Positions 8,964-17,844 of a DNA stretch of 64,000 bases are shown here, one piece after another; within the stretch, counting starts at the first letter, position 1; every line of letters begins with the position of its first letter. This DNA is from Undibacterium umbellatum (GTDB lineage Bacteria > Pseudomonadota > Gammaproteobacteria > Burkholderiales > Burkholderiaceae_D), in NCBI RefSeq assembly GCF_014284125.1, contig NZ_JACOFX010000010.1:124001-188000 (forward strand). Reading direction: 5' to 3'. The position numbers and the translations under genes were made by a program. The notes under the pieces are model-generated. The model made no database searches. It was not told the DNA's origin and saw nothing but the letters and a program-made list of their open reading frames with translations.

Positions 8964-9015
8964 GATGAAAACGCCAGAAGCACATGGGCTGTGCGACTGA
9001 GGATATAATCACTGC

Positions 9016-9879
9016 ATGAAACTCAAATTCACCAAAATGCATGGTGCAGGTAATGACTTTGTCGTTATTGATGCCATCAACCAGCACATCAATTTCACTC
9101 CTGCGCAGTGGAGGCTGATTGCCGACCGCCGCTTTGGCATAGGTGCAGACCAGATCCTGGTGGTTGAACGCCCGGAAAGCCAGGATGTTGACTTCCGCTA
9201 CCGCATCTATAACGCTGACGGTGGCGAAGTTGAGCAATGCGGCAATGGCTCGCGTGCCTTCGTGCAGTTTGTCCTGGAAAAAGGCCTGACCAGCAAGTCC
9301 AGTATACGGGTGGAAACCATGTCCGGCATCATAGAACCACGCATGGGGGAGGATGGTAATATCACTGTCAACATGGGCGCACCAATACTGGAAGCTGCCC
9401 AGGTGCCATTCAATGCCGAAGGTCTGGAGTCCAGACCAGAGGGAAATGACAGCTTGTGGCCGCTGGACATCAATGGCAAGCAGGCCTGGATTTCTGCTGT
9501 GTCCATGGGAAACCCGCATGCGGTGCAAATCGTAGCTGCTGTGAATGACTTCCCGGTTGCCGTTGATGGCCCGCTCATAGAGCACCACCCACGTTTCCCG
9601 CGCCGGGTGAATGCTGGTTTCATGGAAATAGTGGCACGCCAGCAGATACGCCTGCGCGTGTTTGAACGAGGTGCCGGTGAAACCCTGGCTTGCGGTACGG
9701 GTGCCTGTGCGGCAGCCGTGGCTGGAATACGCCGTGGCTTGCTTGATAGCCCGGTACGTGTCAGCATGCGAGGTGGCGAACTCTCTATTGCCTGGGCAGG
9801 AGAAGGACAGCCAGTCTTCCTGAGCGGCCCCGCCGTCACCGTCTTCGAAGGCGAAATTAATTTAACAGAAACACAATGA
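9016..9879 (+). CDS. dapF: diaminopimelate epimerase
   Basis: This 287-residue enzyme interconverts LL- and meso-diaminopimelate for lysine and peptidoglycan synthesis. It begins with the signature [12 protein letters not shown] and carries both catalytic cysteines, in QCGNGSRAF and in ACGTGACAA. Length and motif spacing match the family. It overlaps the next gene by four bases (ATGA), so the two are translationally coupled in the familiar dapF-DUF484-xerC cluster. Confidence 0.97.
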   Translation: MKLKFTKMHGAGNDFVVIDAINQHINFTPAQWRLIADRRFGIGADQILVVERPESQDVDFRYRIYNADGGEVEQCGNGSRAFVQFVLEKGLTSKSSIRVETMSGIIEPRMGEDGNITVNMGAPILEAAQVPFNAEGLESRPEGNDSLWPLDINGKQAWISAVSMGNPHAVQIVAAVNDFPVAVDGPLIEHHPRFPRRVNAGFMEIVARQQIRLRVFERGAGETLACGTGACAAAVAGIRRGLLDSPVRVSMRGGELSIAWAGEGQPVFLSGPAVTVFEGEINLTETQ

Positions 9880-10535
9880 ATTCTACCGATATCGCCACCT
9901 ACCTGATACAGCATCCGCATTTTTTTGAAGAACATGCCGAGTTGCTTGGTTCCATCAAGCTCACCAGCCCGGTCATGGGACGTGCCATCTCACTGCAGGA
10001 AAGGCAGATGGAAGTCGTTCGCGAAAAATATCGCAGCCTGGAATTGCGCATGGCAGACTTGCTGCGTATCGCCGAAGAAAATCATGATATCAGCCAGAAA
10101 TTCCAGCGCTGGACGCGGGCGCTTTTATTGGCACGCAATGATGTTGATCTGCCACATGCCTTGACCCAGGGTTTGCAAGACATTTTTGAATTGCCACATG
10201 CCACCCTGCGTTTGTGGAATGTCGCAGAAGATTTTGCTCATACCTGGTTTGCCAGCTCCACCAGTGATGATGCGCAATTGTTTGCCAAGGGCTTGACTAC
10301 ACCTTATTGTGGCAAGAACCATGATTTTGAAGCGGCAGCCTGGCTGGAAACTGATCAGGTGATTGAATCCCTGGCGATGCTGCCTTTGCGCCTGTCGGCA
10401 ACCGGGCCTACCTTTGGCTTGCTGGTATTGGGTTCACCTGACCCTAATCGCTATACCAAGGACATGGCCACAGATTTCCTCAGCAAAATTGCCGATACCA
10501 GTAGTGCGGCCCTGAGCTGTATGGTGGACATGTAA
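9876..10535 (+). CDS. DUF484 family protein
   Basis: The 219-residue protein starts with the DUF484 pattern ([16 protein letters not shown]) and a following coiled-coil segment ([20 protein letters not shown]), and then has a GAF-like fold. The biochemical role is unknown. The gene is regularly found between dapF and xerC in proteobacteria, as here, where it overlaps dapF by four bases and precedes xerC by 26 bases. Confidence 0.92.
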   Translation: MNSTDIATYLIQHPHFFEEHAELLGSIKLTSPVMGRAISLQERQMEVVREKYRSLELRMADLLRIAEENHDISQKFQRWTRALLLARNDVDLPHALTQGLQDIFELPHATLRLWNVAEDFAHTWFASSTSDDAQLFAKGLTTPYCGKNHDFEAAAWLETDQVIESLAMLPLRLSATGPTFGLLVLGSPDPNRYTKDMATDFLSKIADTSSAALSCMVDM

Positions 10536-10561
10536 GGTTTCACTTCCCGCTGAAGGTTGGT

Positions 10562-11482
10562 ATGAATACGCAAGATCAGTATCTGGCCAATTATCTGGAA
10601 GTCTTGCGCAGTCAGAGGCAATTGTCGCAGCACACGCTGGACAGTTATTTGCTGGATTTGCATGAACTTATCAAGCTCGCCGGGACCGCCGAACTGCTGA
10701 GTCTGACGACACATCATATACGGCGTTTTGCTGCACAGATGCATGCGGGCGGACAAAACGCCCGTAGCATTGCCCGCAAGCTATCCAGCTGGCGCGGCTT
10801 TTACCGCTGGCTGCTGGAAGAGCACGATCTGGCCGCGAACCCGGTAGAGGGAGTACGCGCCCCCAAGAAAGGCAAACCCTTGCCCAAAGCGCTGGGGGCG
10901 GATGATGCGGTGCACCTGGTCGCCCATAAGGGTGGGGACCTGCCCACAGCACGCGCCAACCGTGCCATGTTTGAACTCTTGTATTCCAGTGGATTGCGGG
11001 TATCTGAACTGGCCAGCCTGGATGTGATGGCTGTCAATGAGTCCGGCTATAGCTCGGCGGGCTGGGTTGATCGCCAGGAGGGTGAAGTGCATGTCACTGG
11101 CAAAGGGGGCAAGCAACGTATCGTGCCTGTTGGCAAACCCGCGCTGGACGCATTACAGGACTGGCTGGCTATTCGTCCTACGCTGTTAAAAGCTGACCCG
11201 CACCCGCTATTCTTAAGCGAGCGTGGCACACGTATTTCTGTCCGTCTGATACAACTGCGCCTGAAGGCACATGCACAAACGCTGGATATACCAGCGAATG
11301 TGCATCCACACATGTTGCGCCATTCCTTTGCTTCGCATGTACTGCAGTCGTCCGGTGACTTGCGCGCAGTGCAGGAAATGCTGGGCCACAGTTCGATTTC
11401 AGCGACCCAGGTCTATACCTCGCTAGACTTCCAGCATCTGGCCAAAGTCTACGACCAGACCCATCCGCGCGCTAAAAAATAG
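10562..11482 (+). CDS. xerC: tyrosine recombinase XerC
   Basis: The 306-residue recombinase resolves chromosome dimers at dif with XerD. The N-terminal SAM-like DNA-binding domain (YLEVLRSQRQLSQHTLDSY) precedes a catalytic domain with Arg in SSGLRVSEL, Lys in GKGGKQR, HMLRHSF, LGHSS and the nucleophile Tyr in TQVYTSLD. All active-site residues are present. The tail beyond the tyrosine is normal length. XerC rather than XerD is chosen because of the dapF-DUF484 linkage. Confidence 0.95.
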   Translation: MNTQDQYLANYLEVLRSQRQLSQHTLDSYLLDLHELIKLAGTAELLSLTTHHIRRFAAQMHAGGQNARSIARKLSSWRGFYRWLLEEHDLAANPVEGVRAPKKGKPLPKALGADDAVHLVAHKGGDLPTARANRAMFELLYSSGLRVSELASLDVMAVNESGYSSAGWVDRQEGEVHVTGKGGKQRIVPVGKPALDALQDWLAIRPTLLKADPHPLFLSERGTRISVRLIQLRLKAHAQTLDIPANVHPHMLRHSFASHVLQSSGDLRAVQEMLGHSSISATQVYTSLDFQHLAKVYDQTHPRAKK

Positions 11483-12552
11483 CGCAAGACATCAACGCAA
11501 TACCATTTCAACGCGGCGATTTTTGGAACGCCCGGCTTCAGCCGCATTGGATGCGCGTGGAGCCAGCGGCCCGACACCTTTGGGATCAGACGGCCATCAG
11601 GGATACCATAGGTTTTCAGTGCATCCACCACGGCCTGGGCACGTTTACCGGACAAAGTCATGTTGTAGTCGAGTACTCCCTGGGTATCGGTATGGCCAAC
11701 AATGTAGACAGCTGCGGTATTGCCCTTCAGGTATTTCGCCATTTCATCGAGTTGTGGTTTGGATTCTGGCTTGATCACCGCTTTGTCGGTGTCGAAATAC
11801 AGTCCATAAAAACTCACCGCGCCATTGGCAGCCAATTCCTTGCTGATCGCATCAGCGTCAACGGTGACGATATTTTGTTCCATTGCTTTGGGTTCCAGCA
11901 CTTCTACCAAAACGGCAACGCGGTCATTCATGCTGTCGGTAACATCACCCATGGCGCCACCAGAATTGAGTGCTGCATACACACCCACATAAGTCGTCGC
12001 TGGCCCCGTACCTTTTTGCAGCAAGGTATAGCGCAGATCCTTGACACCATCAAACACTGCCTGCACAAAACGATTGCGGTTGGCATCATACCCCTCACCC
12101 TGGACATGGGTACGCTTTTCGTTCCAGTTGTATTTCAGGTTCTTGAAGGAGGGGCCGCAGCTGTCGTTATCACACTGGAATGCAGGCTTGAAGCCTTTGC
12201 TGGCCAGGCTGTCAGTGAAGTTGCGGAACACTTCCAAAGACGAGCGCCCTTTCGGCACTATGTAAACTGTGCGGGTCAGCGCACCTTCGGCCTTTTGCAC
12301 TTTGGAGAATTTCTTGTTGCTGCTGTAGTCTGGCTCAGTCGCAGGGCCAGCCGGGAAGGAAAATTCATCATAGGCTTTGCGCGTCTGCAACAGGATACTT
12401 GAGCCCTGGTAACGCCCGGTCAGTGGATGATCCTTGGCATTCGGTGCATCTGTTGTCAACACTTTTTCATAGGCTGGATCCGTTGCCGCATGGGCCAGCG
12501 AACTGATGAGCAACGGTAGGACCAGCAAAGACGATTTCAGCACATTGTGCAT
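11449..12552 (-). CDS. OmpA-family envelope protein with C-terminal frameshift
   Basis: A signal peptide (about residues 1-22, ending SLAHA) precedes a family-specific N-terminal domain. Next comes an OmpA-like peptidoglycan-binding domain with FYGLYFDTDKAVIKPES, YIVGHTDTQG and LSGKRAQAVVDAL. After RLIPK the reading frame changes: the frame shown gives an unrelated tail ending at 11449, overlapping xerC by 34 bases. One base over, the expected ending (GVGPLAPRASNAAEAG, then SKNRRVEMVLR) reads to a TGA at 11492-11494. A one-base loss at about 11577-11584 explains this. It could be a real mutation or a sequence error; the intact gene would be 11492-12552. Confidence 0.85.
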   Translation of the reverse strand: MHNVLKSSLLVLPLLISSLAHAATDPAYEKVLTTDAPNAKDHPLTGRYQGSSILLQTRKAYDEFSFPAGPATEPDYSSNKKFSKVQKAEGALTRTVYIVPKGRSSLEVFRNFTDSLASKGFKPAFQCDNDSCGPSFKNLKYNWNEKRTHVQGEGYDANRNRFVQAVFDGVKDLRYTLLQKGTGPATTYVGVYAALNSGGAMGDVTDSMNDRVAVLVEVLEPKAMEQNIVTVDADAISKELAANGAVSFYGLYFDTDKAVIKPESKPQLDEMAKYLKGNTAAVYIVGHTDTQGVLDYNMTLSGKRAQAVVDALKTYGIPDGRLIPKVSGRWLHAHPMRLKPGVPKIAALKWYCVDVLRYFLARGWVWS

Positions 12553-12737
12553 GATTTTCCAAGCTCTTTGGGAATAAAGTTCTCCACAATAGCTAACAAA
12601 TGTGGCACAGGATTTTGCTAGAAAGTGCCCATTTCTATTTACTTATAAAAAAAGATGAAAGCAGTGTATCCACGCTCCCAATAGTAGAAAGACGAAGGCC
12701 GTTCGAGAAATGGCGACAGCACAAACTCGCTCCCCAA

Positions 12738-12769
12738 AAAAAACGGCACATTCACATGTGCCGTTTTTT
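12738..12769 (-). terminator. terminator after phoX
   Basis: AAAAAACGGCACA (12738-12750) pairs perfectly with TGTGCCGTTTTTT (12757-12769) around a 6-base loop. The flanking A/T runs make it work on the minus strand after phoX and possibly on both strands. The rest of the 12553-12786 gap shows no gene. Confidence 0.85.
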
Positions 12770-12786
12770 CGAAGCAAAAACTATTA

Positions 12787-15042
12787 TCAACTACCGATAC
12801 GGCCACCGTCATTTTTTGTAATCACGATAGTAGCTGAGCGTGGGCGTTTGCCTGCACCATAGCCAGCGTTGCTTGGCCACTGGCTGGTGTATTTGCTTGG
12901 ATCAGCAATGTTTGCCATTGCTGTCGTCTCGCCAGGATGTTGTATATTGACAAACAACGCTTTTCCATCTGGAGTTTCGGCGATACCAGTCAATTCACAA
13001 GCCACTGGACCAACCAAGAAGCGTTTCAGTGTATCTGCTGTTGGTTTTTTACCTACATAAGTGCTGACATCCAGTGTCCCACCTTCTTTTTTTGGATAGC
13101 TCAAAGTGACTTTCGCGCCATCACCGACTTGCCCTGGCAAACCTGCAAGCATCATGCAATTAGTCACATCAGTGTAAGCACCGTCATCTGTCTGTATCCA
13201 GCAGATTCCGGTAGCAGGGCTGAAAGCAAGTCCGTCTGGGCTGGACATGTCTTGATCATTTGTCAGGCTGGACAAATTGATTTTGCCAGCATCTGCGCTT
13301 GCTTCAGCGGCAAACAGATAGACATCCCATGTAAACACCAAAGCAGCAGAACCATCGGCACCTTCCTTCATGCGCAGAATATGGCCATTCGGATTGCCGT
13401 TTTGAGCGGTCGTACCCTTCATGTCGGTATAGGCACGTGGGTTGGCAGAATCAGGTACCAGTTGTGAGGAGCCTGTTGGATCAACATTGCGATTGCTGTT
13501 ATTGGTCAGTGAGTAATAGATTTCACCATTGGCCGGGTTTGTTGAACACCATTCTGGTCTATCCATCTTGGTTGCACCCACTGCATCTGCAGCTAGGCGT
13601 GCATTCACGCAAATATCTGCTTGATCAGCAAATTTGTAAGTAGCAAAGTTCGCGATGAGAGGATTACTCATACTCAACTCTACCCATTTACCGCTTCCGT
13701 CTGCGGAGAACTGAGCTACAAACAATTTTCCACTATCAAGATACTTGTCGCCTGTAGCCAAAACATTGCTTGACGTTGCATCCGCGGCATCCCAGTTTGC
13801 TGTCGACACAAACTTGTAGATGTATTCGTTACGGGAATCATCACCCATGTAAACCGCCAGCGGTTTACCTGCGACTGGCTTACCAAAAGCTGCACTTTCA
13901 TGCGCAAAGCGACCAAGGGCAGTACGTTTTTTTGCCAGTTTGGTTTTATCATAGGCGTCCATCTCGACGATGTAGCCCATACCGTTCATCTCATTACGGT
14001 AGTCATCGCTACCATTTGCAGAAGTGCCAAGCTTGCTGATATTCCAGCGTGCATATTTGTCATCCGTACCACCTGTTTCCCAGCCATGACGGGAATTACC
14101 TCCCTGGGAACTGCCATAACGCTTAAGTGCAACAACACTCTTGTCACTTGCCCGTGCTGCATCATCAGCTGCGCCGCGTGTGAAGTAACCTGCCCAGTTT
14201 TCCTCACCTGTCAGGAAGCTATTCCAGGGTGTTTTTCCTGTACCACAGTTATTCAACGTGCCACGCGTTTTTTGTCCATTGCCAGAGTACTTTGTGACAG
14301 CCAAGGCGTTTCCACGCACAGGGCCCGAGAGCTCCATGTCAGTCAAGCAAGTGAAGCGACGATTGAAGCTGGAATCTTTGACATATTCCCACTTGCTGCC
14401 AGTTTTGCGAACCTCAACAAAAGACACACCGTGCAGGGCCGTTTCTTTATCAACTTCCACTGCGGGGCGTGGCAATGTGGAAGTTCCGCCATTAGCATGA
14501 ATGAAAAATGAAGAGCGCGTCTGGTCAGTAGTCGCCTCGTGATTTACGCCAAGCAAGCCACGTTCTACTGAACTAGCAGACGGCTTGCCATCCGCTGATA
14601 AACCGAACCATTCCATGCCGTCATGATGATCGCCGGCACGGTTCTCAAAATCGGTATCCGTACCGTCGTTTTTGTAAGCTGGTGTAGCTGCTGTCAGCGG
14701 ATCACCCAAAGCATATATAGCAGTAGCGGTATAGCCAGCAGGCACAACAACTACGTCAGCCAGACTCTTTGCAACTGCGGTGAAACCTAACAGTTTTTCA
14801 ACTGGTGTAGTAACAACCGGTGTTGTTGAGATTGGTGCAGCGGTGTCATTTGATCCACCGCAAGCTGCCAGACCGACACTGCCAAACATGGCACTGACTG
14901 CCGTAGCTACGCCACCACGCAGCATATTGCGACGGCTGACACGAGTCTCCAGGACTGAGCTGAAGTGCTCGTTCGTCGTTTCGTTGTATCCAATGTCATC
15001 AGGATCAATTGCTTTGATGTTGCGATCGCTAGGTTTGTTCAT
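12787..15042 (-). CDS. phoX: PhoX-type alkaline phosphatase (DUF839), Tat-exported
   Basis: The product has 751 residues from ATG 15042, which has AAGGAAA upstream. A twin-arginine signal (SRRNMLRGG near residue 47) leads into a hydrophobic stretch and LAACGG, which may be a lipobox. The body has the features of the PhoX/DUF839 beta-propeller: GLLGVNHEATT, MDRPEWCSTNPANGEIYYSLTNN, SSPDGLAFSP and a late FVNIQHPGE. PhoX enzymes are calcium- and iron-dependent phosphomonoesterases that release phosphate outside the cytoplasmic membrane. A Pho box about 60 bases upstream supports induction by phosphate starvation. The ORF is open upstream to 15150 but that extension runs through the promoter. Confidence 0.9.
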   Translation of the reverse strand: MNKPSDRNIKAIDPDDIGYNETTNEHFSSVLETRVSRRNMLRGGVATAVSAMFGSVGLAACGGSNDTAAPISTTPVVTTPVEKLLGFTAVAKSLADVVVVPAGYTATAIYALGDPLTAATPAYKNDGTDTDFENRAGDHHDGMEWFGLSADGKPSASSVERGLLGVNHEATTDQTRSSFFIHANGGTSTLPRPAVEVDKETALHGVSFVEVRKTGSKWEYVKDSSFNRRFTCLTDMELSGPVRGNALAVTKYSGNGQKTRGTLNNCGTGKTPWNSFLTGEENWAGYFTRGAADDAARASDKSVVALKRYGSSQGGNSRHGWETGGTDDKYARWNISKLGTSANGSDDYRNEMNGMGYIVEMDAYDKTKLAKKRTALGRFAHESAAFGKPVAGKPLAVYMGDDSRNEYIYKFVSTANWDAADATSSNVLATGDKYLDSGKLFVAQFSADGSGKWVELSMSNPLIANFATYKFADQADICVNARLAADAVGATKMDRPEWCSTNPANGEIYYSLTNNSNRNVDPTGSSQLVPDSANPRAYTDMKGTTAQNGNPNGHILRMKEGADGSAALVFTWDVYLFAAEASADAGKINLSSLTNDQDMSSPDGLAFSPATGICWIQTDDGAYTDVTNCMMLAGLPGQVGDGAKVTLSYPKKEGGTLDVSTYVGKKPTADTLKRFLVGPVACELTGIAETPDGKALFVNIQHPGETTAMANIADPSKYTSQWPSNAGYGAGKRPRSATIVITKNDGGRIGS

Positions 15043-15085
15043 GGCTGAGTTTCCTTGGTATCTTAGGGAGGGACAGAAGCGCAGG

Positions 15086-15119
15086 AGTCTAGCTGGCAAA
15101 CATGACATGTAAATGACAT
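15086..15119 (-). promoter_or_regulatory. Pho box and -10 of phoX
   Basis: On the minus strand two ATGTCAT repeats (15119-15113 and 15108-15102) are separated by four bases, the 7-4-7 layout of a PhoB-binding Pho box (consensus CTGTCAT repeats). Ten bases further on is TAGACT (15091-15086), a usable -10 element, so the box takes the place of the -35 as in known PhoB-dependent promoters. Confidence 0.7.
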
Positions 15120-15280
15120 AGTAACGATTGCATGCTGCAGGAATGCGCATTCAGAAGATGAAAGTTACGCGACAGCTGATGCAGTAGTTGATTTTGGAGA
15201 TAGTGATATTGCCTGCACCTGGGCTTGCAAGACTTCCTGAATTCCATTTACAAACATGCGGCTAGCAATCACACATGTTT

Positions 15281-15295
15281 TGCAACTGAATTGCA
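15281..15295. promoter_or_regulatory. putative Zur operator upstream of the zur-like gene
   Basis: TGCAACTGAATTGCA is a TGCAA-N5-TTGCA palindrome. It overlaps a possible -35 (TTGCAA, 15280-15285), which pairs with CATAAT (15304-15309) 18 bases later. The same TGCAA-N5-TTGCA occurs at 17662-17676 before the ZnuD-like locus. Autoregulation of the Fur-family regulator at 15364 is the simplest reading. The rest of the 15120-15363 gap shows nothing else. Confidence 0.55.
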
Positions 15296-15363
15296 TTTTG
15301 AGGCATAATACAGCTATGGCGCATGCCAGTTCTTGTGTCAGCCAGTAAAACCATGGACTTACG

Positions 15364-15861
15364 ATGAAATTGCCGACCAACCGAGCCAGACCGGCCGCCC
15401 CTGCATATCACAACACAGCCTCCAGCCTGCTGTCGGGAGCGGGTGTGCGTGTGACCGGTGCACGCCTGAATGTCTTGTCAGAATTACTGGCCAGCCAGCG
15501 CGCCCTGTCCCATCTCGAAGTACAGGATGCTTTGCCAGAGATGGACAGAGTCACCTTGTACAGAGCGCTGGATTGCCTGACCGATGCCGGGCTGGCACAT
15601 AAAATTTCTGGCGATGACAGGGTGTTTCGCTATAGCACAGGCAGTGAAACTGCCGGTAGCAAGGAACATCCGGCCCAGCATCAGCATGGGCATTTCAAAT
15701 GTACGCGCTGTGCAAGGGTATTTTGCCTTGATGATGCCAAGCAACCAGTTGGCTTGCGTGAGCAATTGCAGGCAAGCTTGCAAACCTCTCTGGGACGAGG
15801 CTTTCAAAGTCACGATATAGAGCTGACCATCAAAGGCTGGTGCGCCGACTGCGCAAAGTAA
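15364..15861 (+). CDS. zur: Fur-family metal regulator, probably Zur
   Basis: The 165-residue protein has a winged helix (GVRVTGARLNVLSELL, then MDRVTLYRALDCLTDAGLAHKI) followed by the metal-binding domain. That domain has histidines in HPAQHQHGHFKC, the CTRC pair, and a final GWCADC pair, forming the structural Cys4 site of Fur proteins. A His-rich GTPase of the zinc-handling COG0523 family follows 22 bases downstream, and a ZnuD-like receptor is nearby, so zinc sensing is favoured over iron or peroxide. The shared palindrome at both promoters supports this. Assignment to Zur is by context, not by a unique motif. Confidence 0.85.
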   Translation: MKLPTNRARPAAPAYHNTASSLLSGAGVRVTGARLNVLSELLASQRALSHLEVQDALPEMDRVTLYRALDCLTDAGLAHKISGDDRVFRYSTGSETAGSKEHPAQHQHGHFKCTRCARVFCLDDAKQPVGLREQLQASLQTSLGRGFQSHDIELTIKGWCADCAK

Positions 15862-15883
15862 ACTGTAACTGTGAGAAAAAATC

Positions 15884-16972
15884 ATGGCATTAATTCCTAC
15901 CACTATCCTCACCGGCTTTCTCGGTGCTGGCAAGACCACGCTGCTGAACCGTATTTTGCAAGAAGAGCATGGCCACAAGATTGCTGTCATTGAAAATGAA
16001 TTCGGCCAGGAAAATATAGACAATGAAATCCTGGTGCAGGACAGCAATGAGCAAATCGTGGAAATGAATAATGGCTGTGTCTGTTGCACGGTGCGCGGTG
16101 ACCTGATCGTCGCGCTAAGCAAGCTGATACAGCAAAAGAATGAAGGCAAGCTGAGCTTTGACCGCGTCATCATAGAAACCACAGGCCTGGCCAACCCCGG
16201 CCCGGTGGCGCAAACGTTTTTTGTCGATGAAGAAGTTGGCACCTATTACATGTTGGATGCAGTTGTTACGGTAGTCGATGCCCGCCATGGCATGCAACAA
16301 CTTGACGAACATGAAGAAGCCCAGCGCCAGGTTGGTTTTGCCGACAAGATCCTGCTGTCGAAAACTGATCTGGTCGATGCAGAAGCAGTGACGGCATTAC
16401 GCGCCCGCCTGGCACGCATGAACCCGCGTGCACCCATCAGCGCCGTCGATTTTGGCAAGATTGCCATCAGCGAAGTGCTGGATCTGAAAGGCTTCAACCT
16501 GAATGCCAAGCTGGATCTGGACCCCGACTTCCTGCGTGCGGAAGAAGAAGAGCATGCGCACGAGCATGATGCCTGCGCTGACGATTGCACCCATGAACAT
16601 CACCAGCACAAAGAACATGGTGATCACGGTGACCATGCTCCACACGTACACAACCACCATCACGCCCACCATTCTGACGATATCGCTGCCTTTGTCTTCA
16701 AGAGCACCCGCCCTTTCAATACCGGTCAACTGGATGAGTTTTTGGGTGGCCTGGTACAAGTCTTTGGACCGCGCATGTTGCGTTATAAAGGCGTATTGTT
16801 GATGGAAGGCGCAGACCGCAAGGTCATCTTCCAGGGCGTGCATCAAATCATGGGGACGGATGTCGGGGCCAAGTGGGGAGAAGATGAGTTGCGCGAAAGC
16901 AAGATGGTGTTTATTGGCAAAAATCTACCTAAAGACATATTTATTCAAGGTTTGGAGCATTGTTTGGTATAA
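15884..16972 (+). CDS. COG0523 (CobW/ZNG1-like) GTPase metallochaperone
   Basis: The 362-residue G3E-family GTPase has a Walker A (GFLGAGKTTLL) near residue 10, the CxCC metal motif in NGCVCCTVRGDL, ETTGLANPGP, and SKTDLV for guanine recognition. A histidine-rich stretch lies around residues 222-266 (EEEHAHEHDACADDC and HNHHHAHHSD), with the CobW C-terminal domain after it. Relatives transfer zinc to client proteins under limitation. The gene is 22 bases after the Zur-like regulator, probably one operon, which argues for zinc rather than cobalamin synthesis. No cobalamin genes are in the window. Confidence 0.9.
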   Translation: MALIPTTILTGFLGAGKTTLLNRILQEEHGHKIAVIENEFGQENIDNEILVQDSNEQIVEMNNGCVCCTVRGDLIVALSKLIQQKNEGKLSFDRVIIETTGLANPGPVAQTFFVDEEVGTYYMLDAVVTVVDARHGMQQLDEHEEAQRQVGFADKILLSKTDLVDAEAVTALRARLARMNPRAPISAVDFGKIAISEVLDLKGFNLNAKLDLDPDFLRAEEEEHAHEHDACADDCTHEHHQHKEHGDHGDHAPHVHNHHHAHHSDDIAAFVFKSTRPFNTGQLDEFLGGLVQVFGPRMLRYKGVLLMEGADRKVIFQGVHQIMGTDVGAKWGEDELRESKMVFIGKNLPKDIFIQGLEHCLV

Positions 16973-17127
16973 ACTAGCGGGCTATTGAAGTCAGACGTTG
17001 TCTGTCGTGCAAGTGGCATTCATGCAAATGTCATTTACTTTATCAATAAGGGGAGGATAATTGTCTGGGACAAATGTTGTTTCAGATTTGTTCTATGTAT
17101 TAACCCGTCGTATCGAAAGTTAGCGAA

Positions 17128-17583
17128 GTGGCAACTAAATCACCTAAATCGACTGCTACAGTCAGCGCACCCGAAGCTCTGCTCACGGAGGAAGAAATCC
17201 TCAAGATGGGCGAGAAGGACTATATGAACGCTGCACAACTGGCATTTTTCAAGGCCCGTTTGCAGCAGCTTGAGAAGGATTTATTGAAGAACGCCGACGA
17301 AACCACCGAGCATCTTCGTGAAACCGTATTAGTACCAGACCCGGCAGACCGTGCCACGATAGAGGAAGAACACGCGCTGGAATTGCGCACCCGCGATCGT
17401 GAACGCAAATTGCTGAAGAAGGTACAGCAATCCATCAATAGTATTGATGAAGGCGATTACGGCTGGTGCGAAGAAACCGGTGAACCCATTGGTGTTCCAC
17501 GCCTGCTGGCGCGTCCAACAGCGACCCTGTCGCTGGAAGCACAGCAAAGACGTGAAATGAAGCAAAAGTTGTACGGTGACTGA
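17128..17583 (+). CDS. dksA: DksA-family RNA polymerase-binding factor lacking the Cys4 zinc finger
   Basis: This 151-residue protein equals E. coli DksA in length. It keeps the coiled-coil with its acidic tip region (KNADETTEHLRE..DPADRATIEEE) used to enter the RNA polymerase secondary channel. The zinc-finger region reads WCEETGEPIGVPRLLARPTA and continues TLSLEAQQRR, so only one of the four zinc cysteines remains. This Cys-poor form is common in alpha- and betaproteobacteria and should not need zinc. It starts with GTG. It modulates transcription with ppGpp. No Zur-type palindrome was seen in its own upstream gap (16973-17127). Confidence 0.93.
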   Translation: MATKSPKSTATVSAPEALLTEEEILKMGEKDYMNAAQLAFFKARLQQLEKDLLKNADETTEHLRETVLVPDPADRATIEEEHALELRTRDRERKLLKKVQQSINSIDEGDYGWCEETGEPIGVPRLLARPTATLSLEAQQRREMKQKLYGD

Positions 17584-17617
17584 GCATTAACATCAATTTG
17601 TAACGCTTCTGGCTCAC

Positions 17618-17647
17618 AAAAGCGTGCGGTGGCAACTGCGCGCTTTT
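17618..17647 (+). terminator. terminator after dksA
   Basis: AAAAGCGTGC (17618-17627) pairs with GCGCGCTTTT (17638-17647), allowing one G-T pair, with a 10-base loop and a T-run to 17649. It lies 35 bases after the dksA stop. Confidence 0.8.
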
Positions 17648-17660
17648 TTATTGCCACAAT

Positions 17661-17701
17661 ATGCAACCAAGTTGCATACCAATGAACTTTTGCGCGATAA
17701 T
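17661..17701 (+). promoter_or_regulatory. putative Zur operator and promoter of the ZnuD-like locus
   Basis: ATGCAACCAAGTTGCAT (17661-17677) is a perfect 7-3-7 palindrome containing the TGCAA-N5-TTGCA core also found before the zur-like gene. Its right arm contains TTGCAT (17672-17677), which with GATAAT (17696-17701) after 18 bases makes a plausible promoter, so a bound repressor would cover the -35. Confidence 0.6.
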
Positions 17702-17844
17702 TCGTTCTTAATGCTGGTTCTTATTTGTCACACATAATGTGCTTTAATCCATTTAATTTGTACAATGACAAATAAATGTCGGTTTTTTACGACATATTCT
17801 CCAGCATTTTTTACTGCAAGATAAACCGGAAATTCAAACTGAAG

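Noticed and set aside
11551..12402. A 283-codon ORF opposite the OmpA-like gene
   Set aside because: Antisense shadow; the minus-strand frame has a signal peptide and OmpA motifs.
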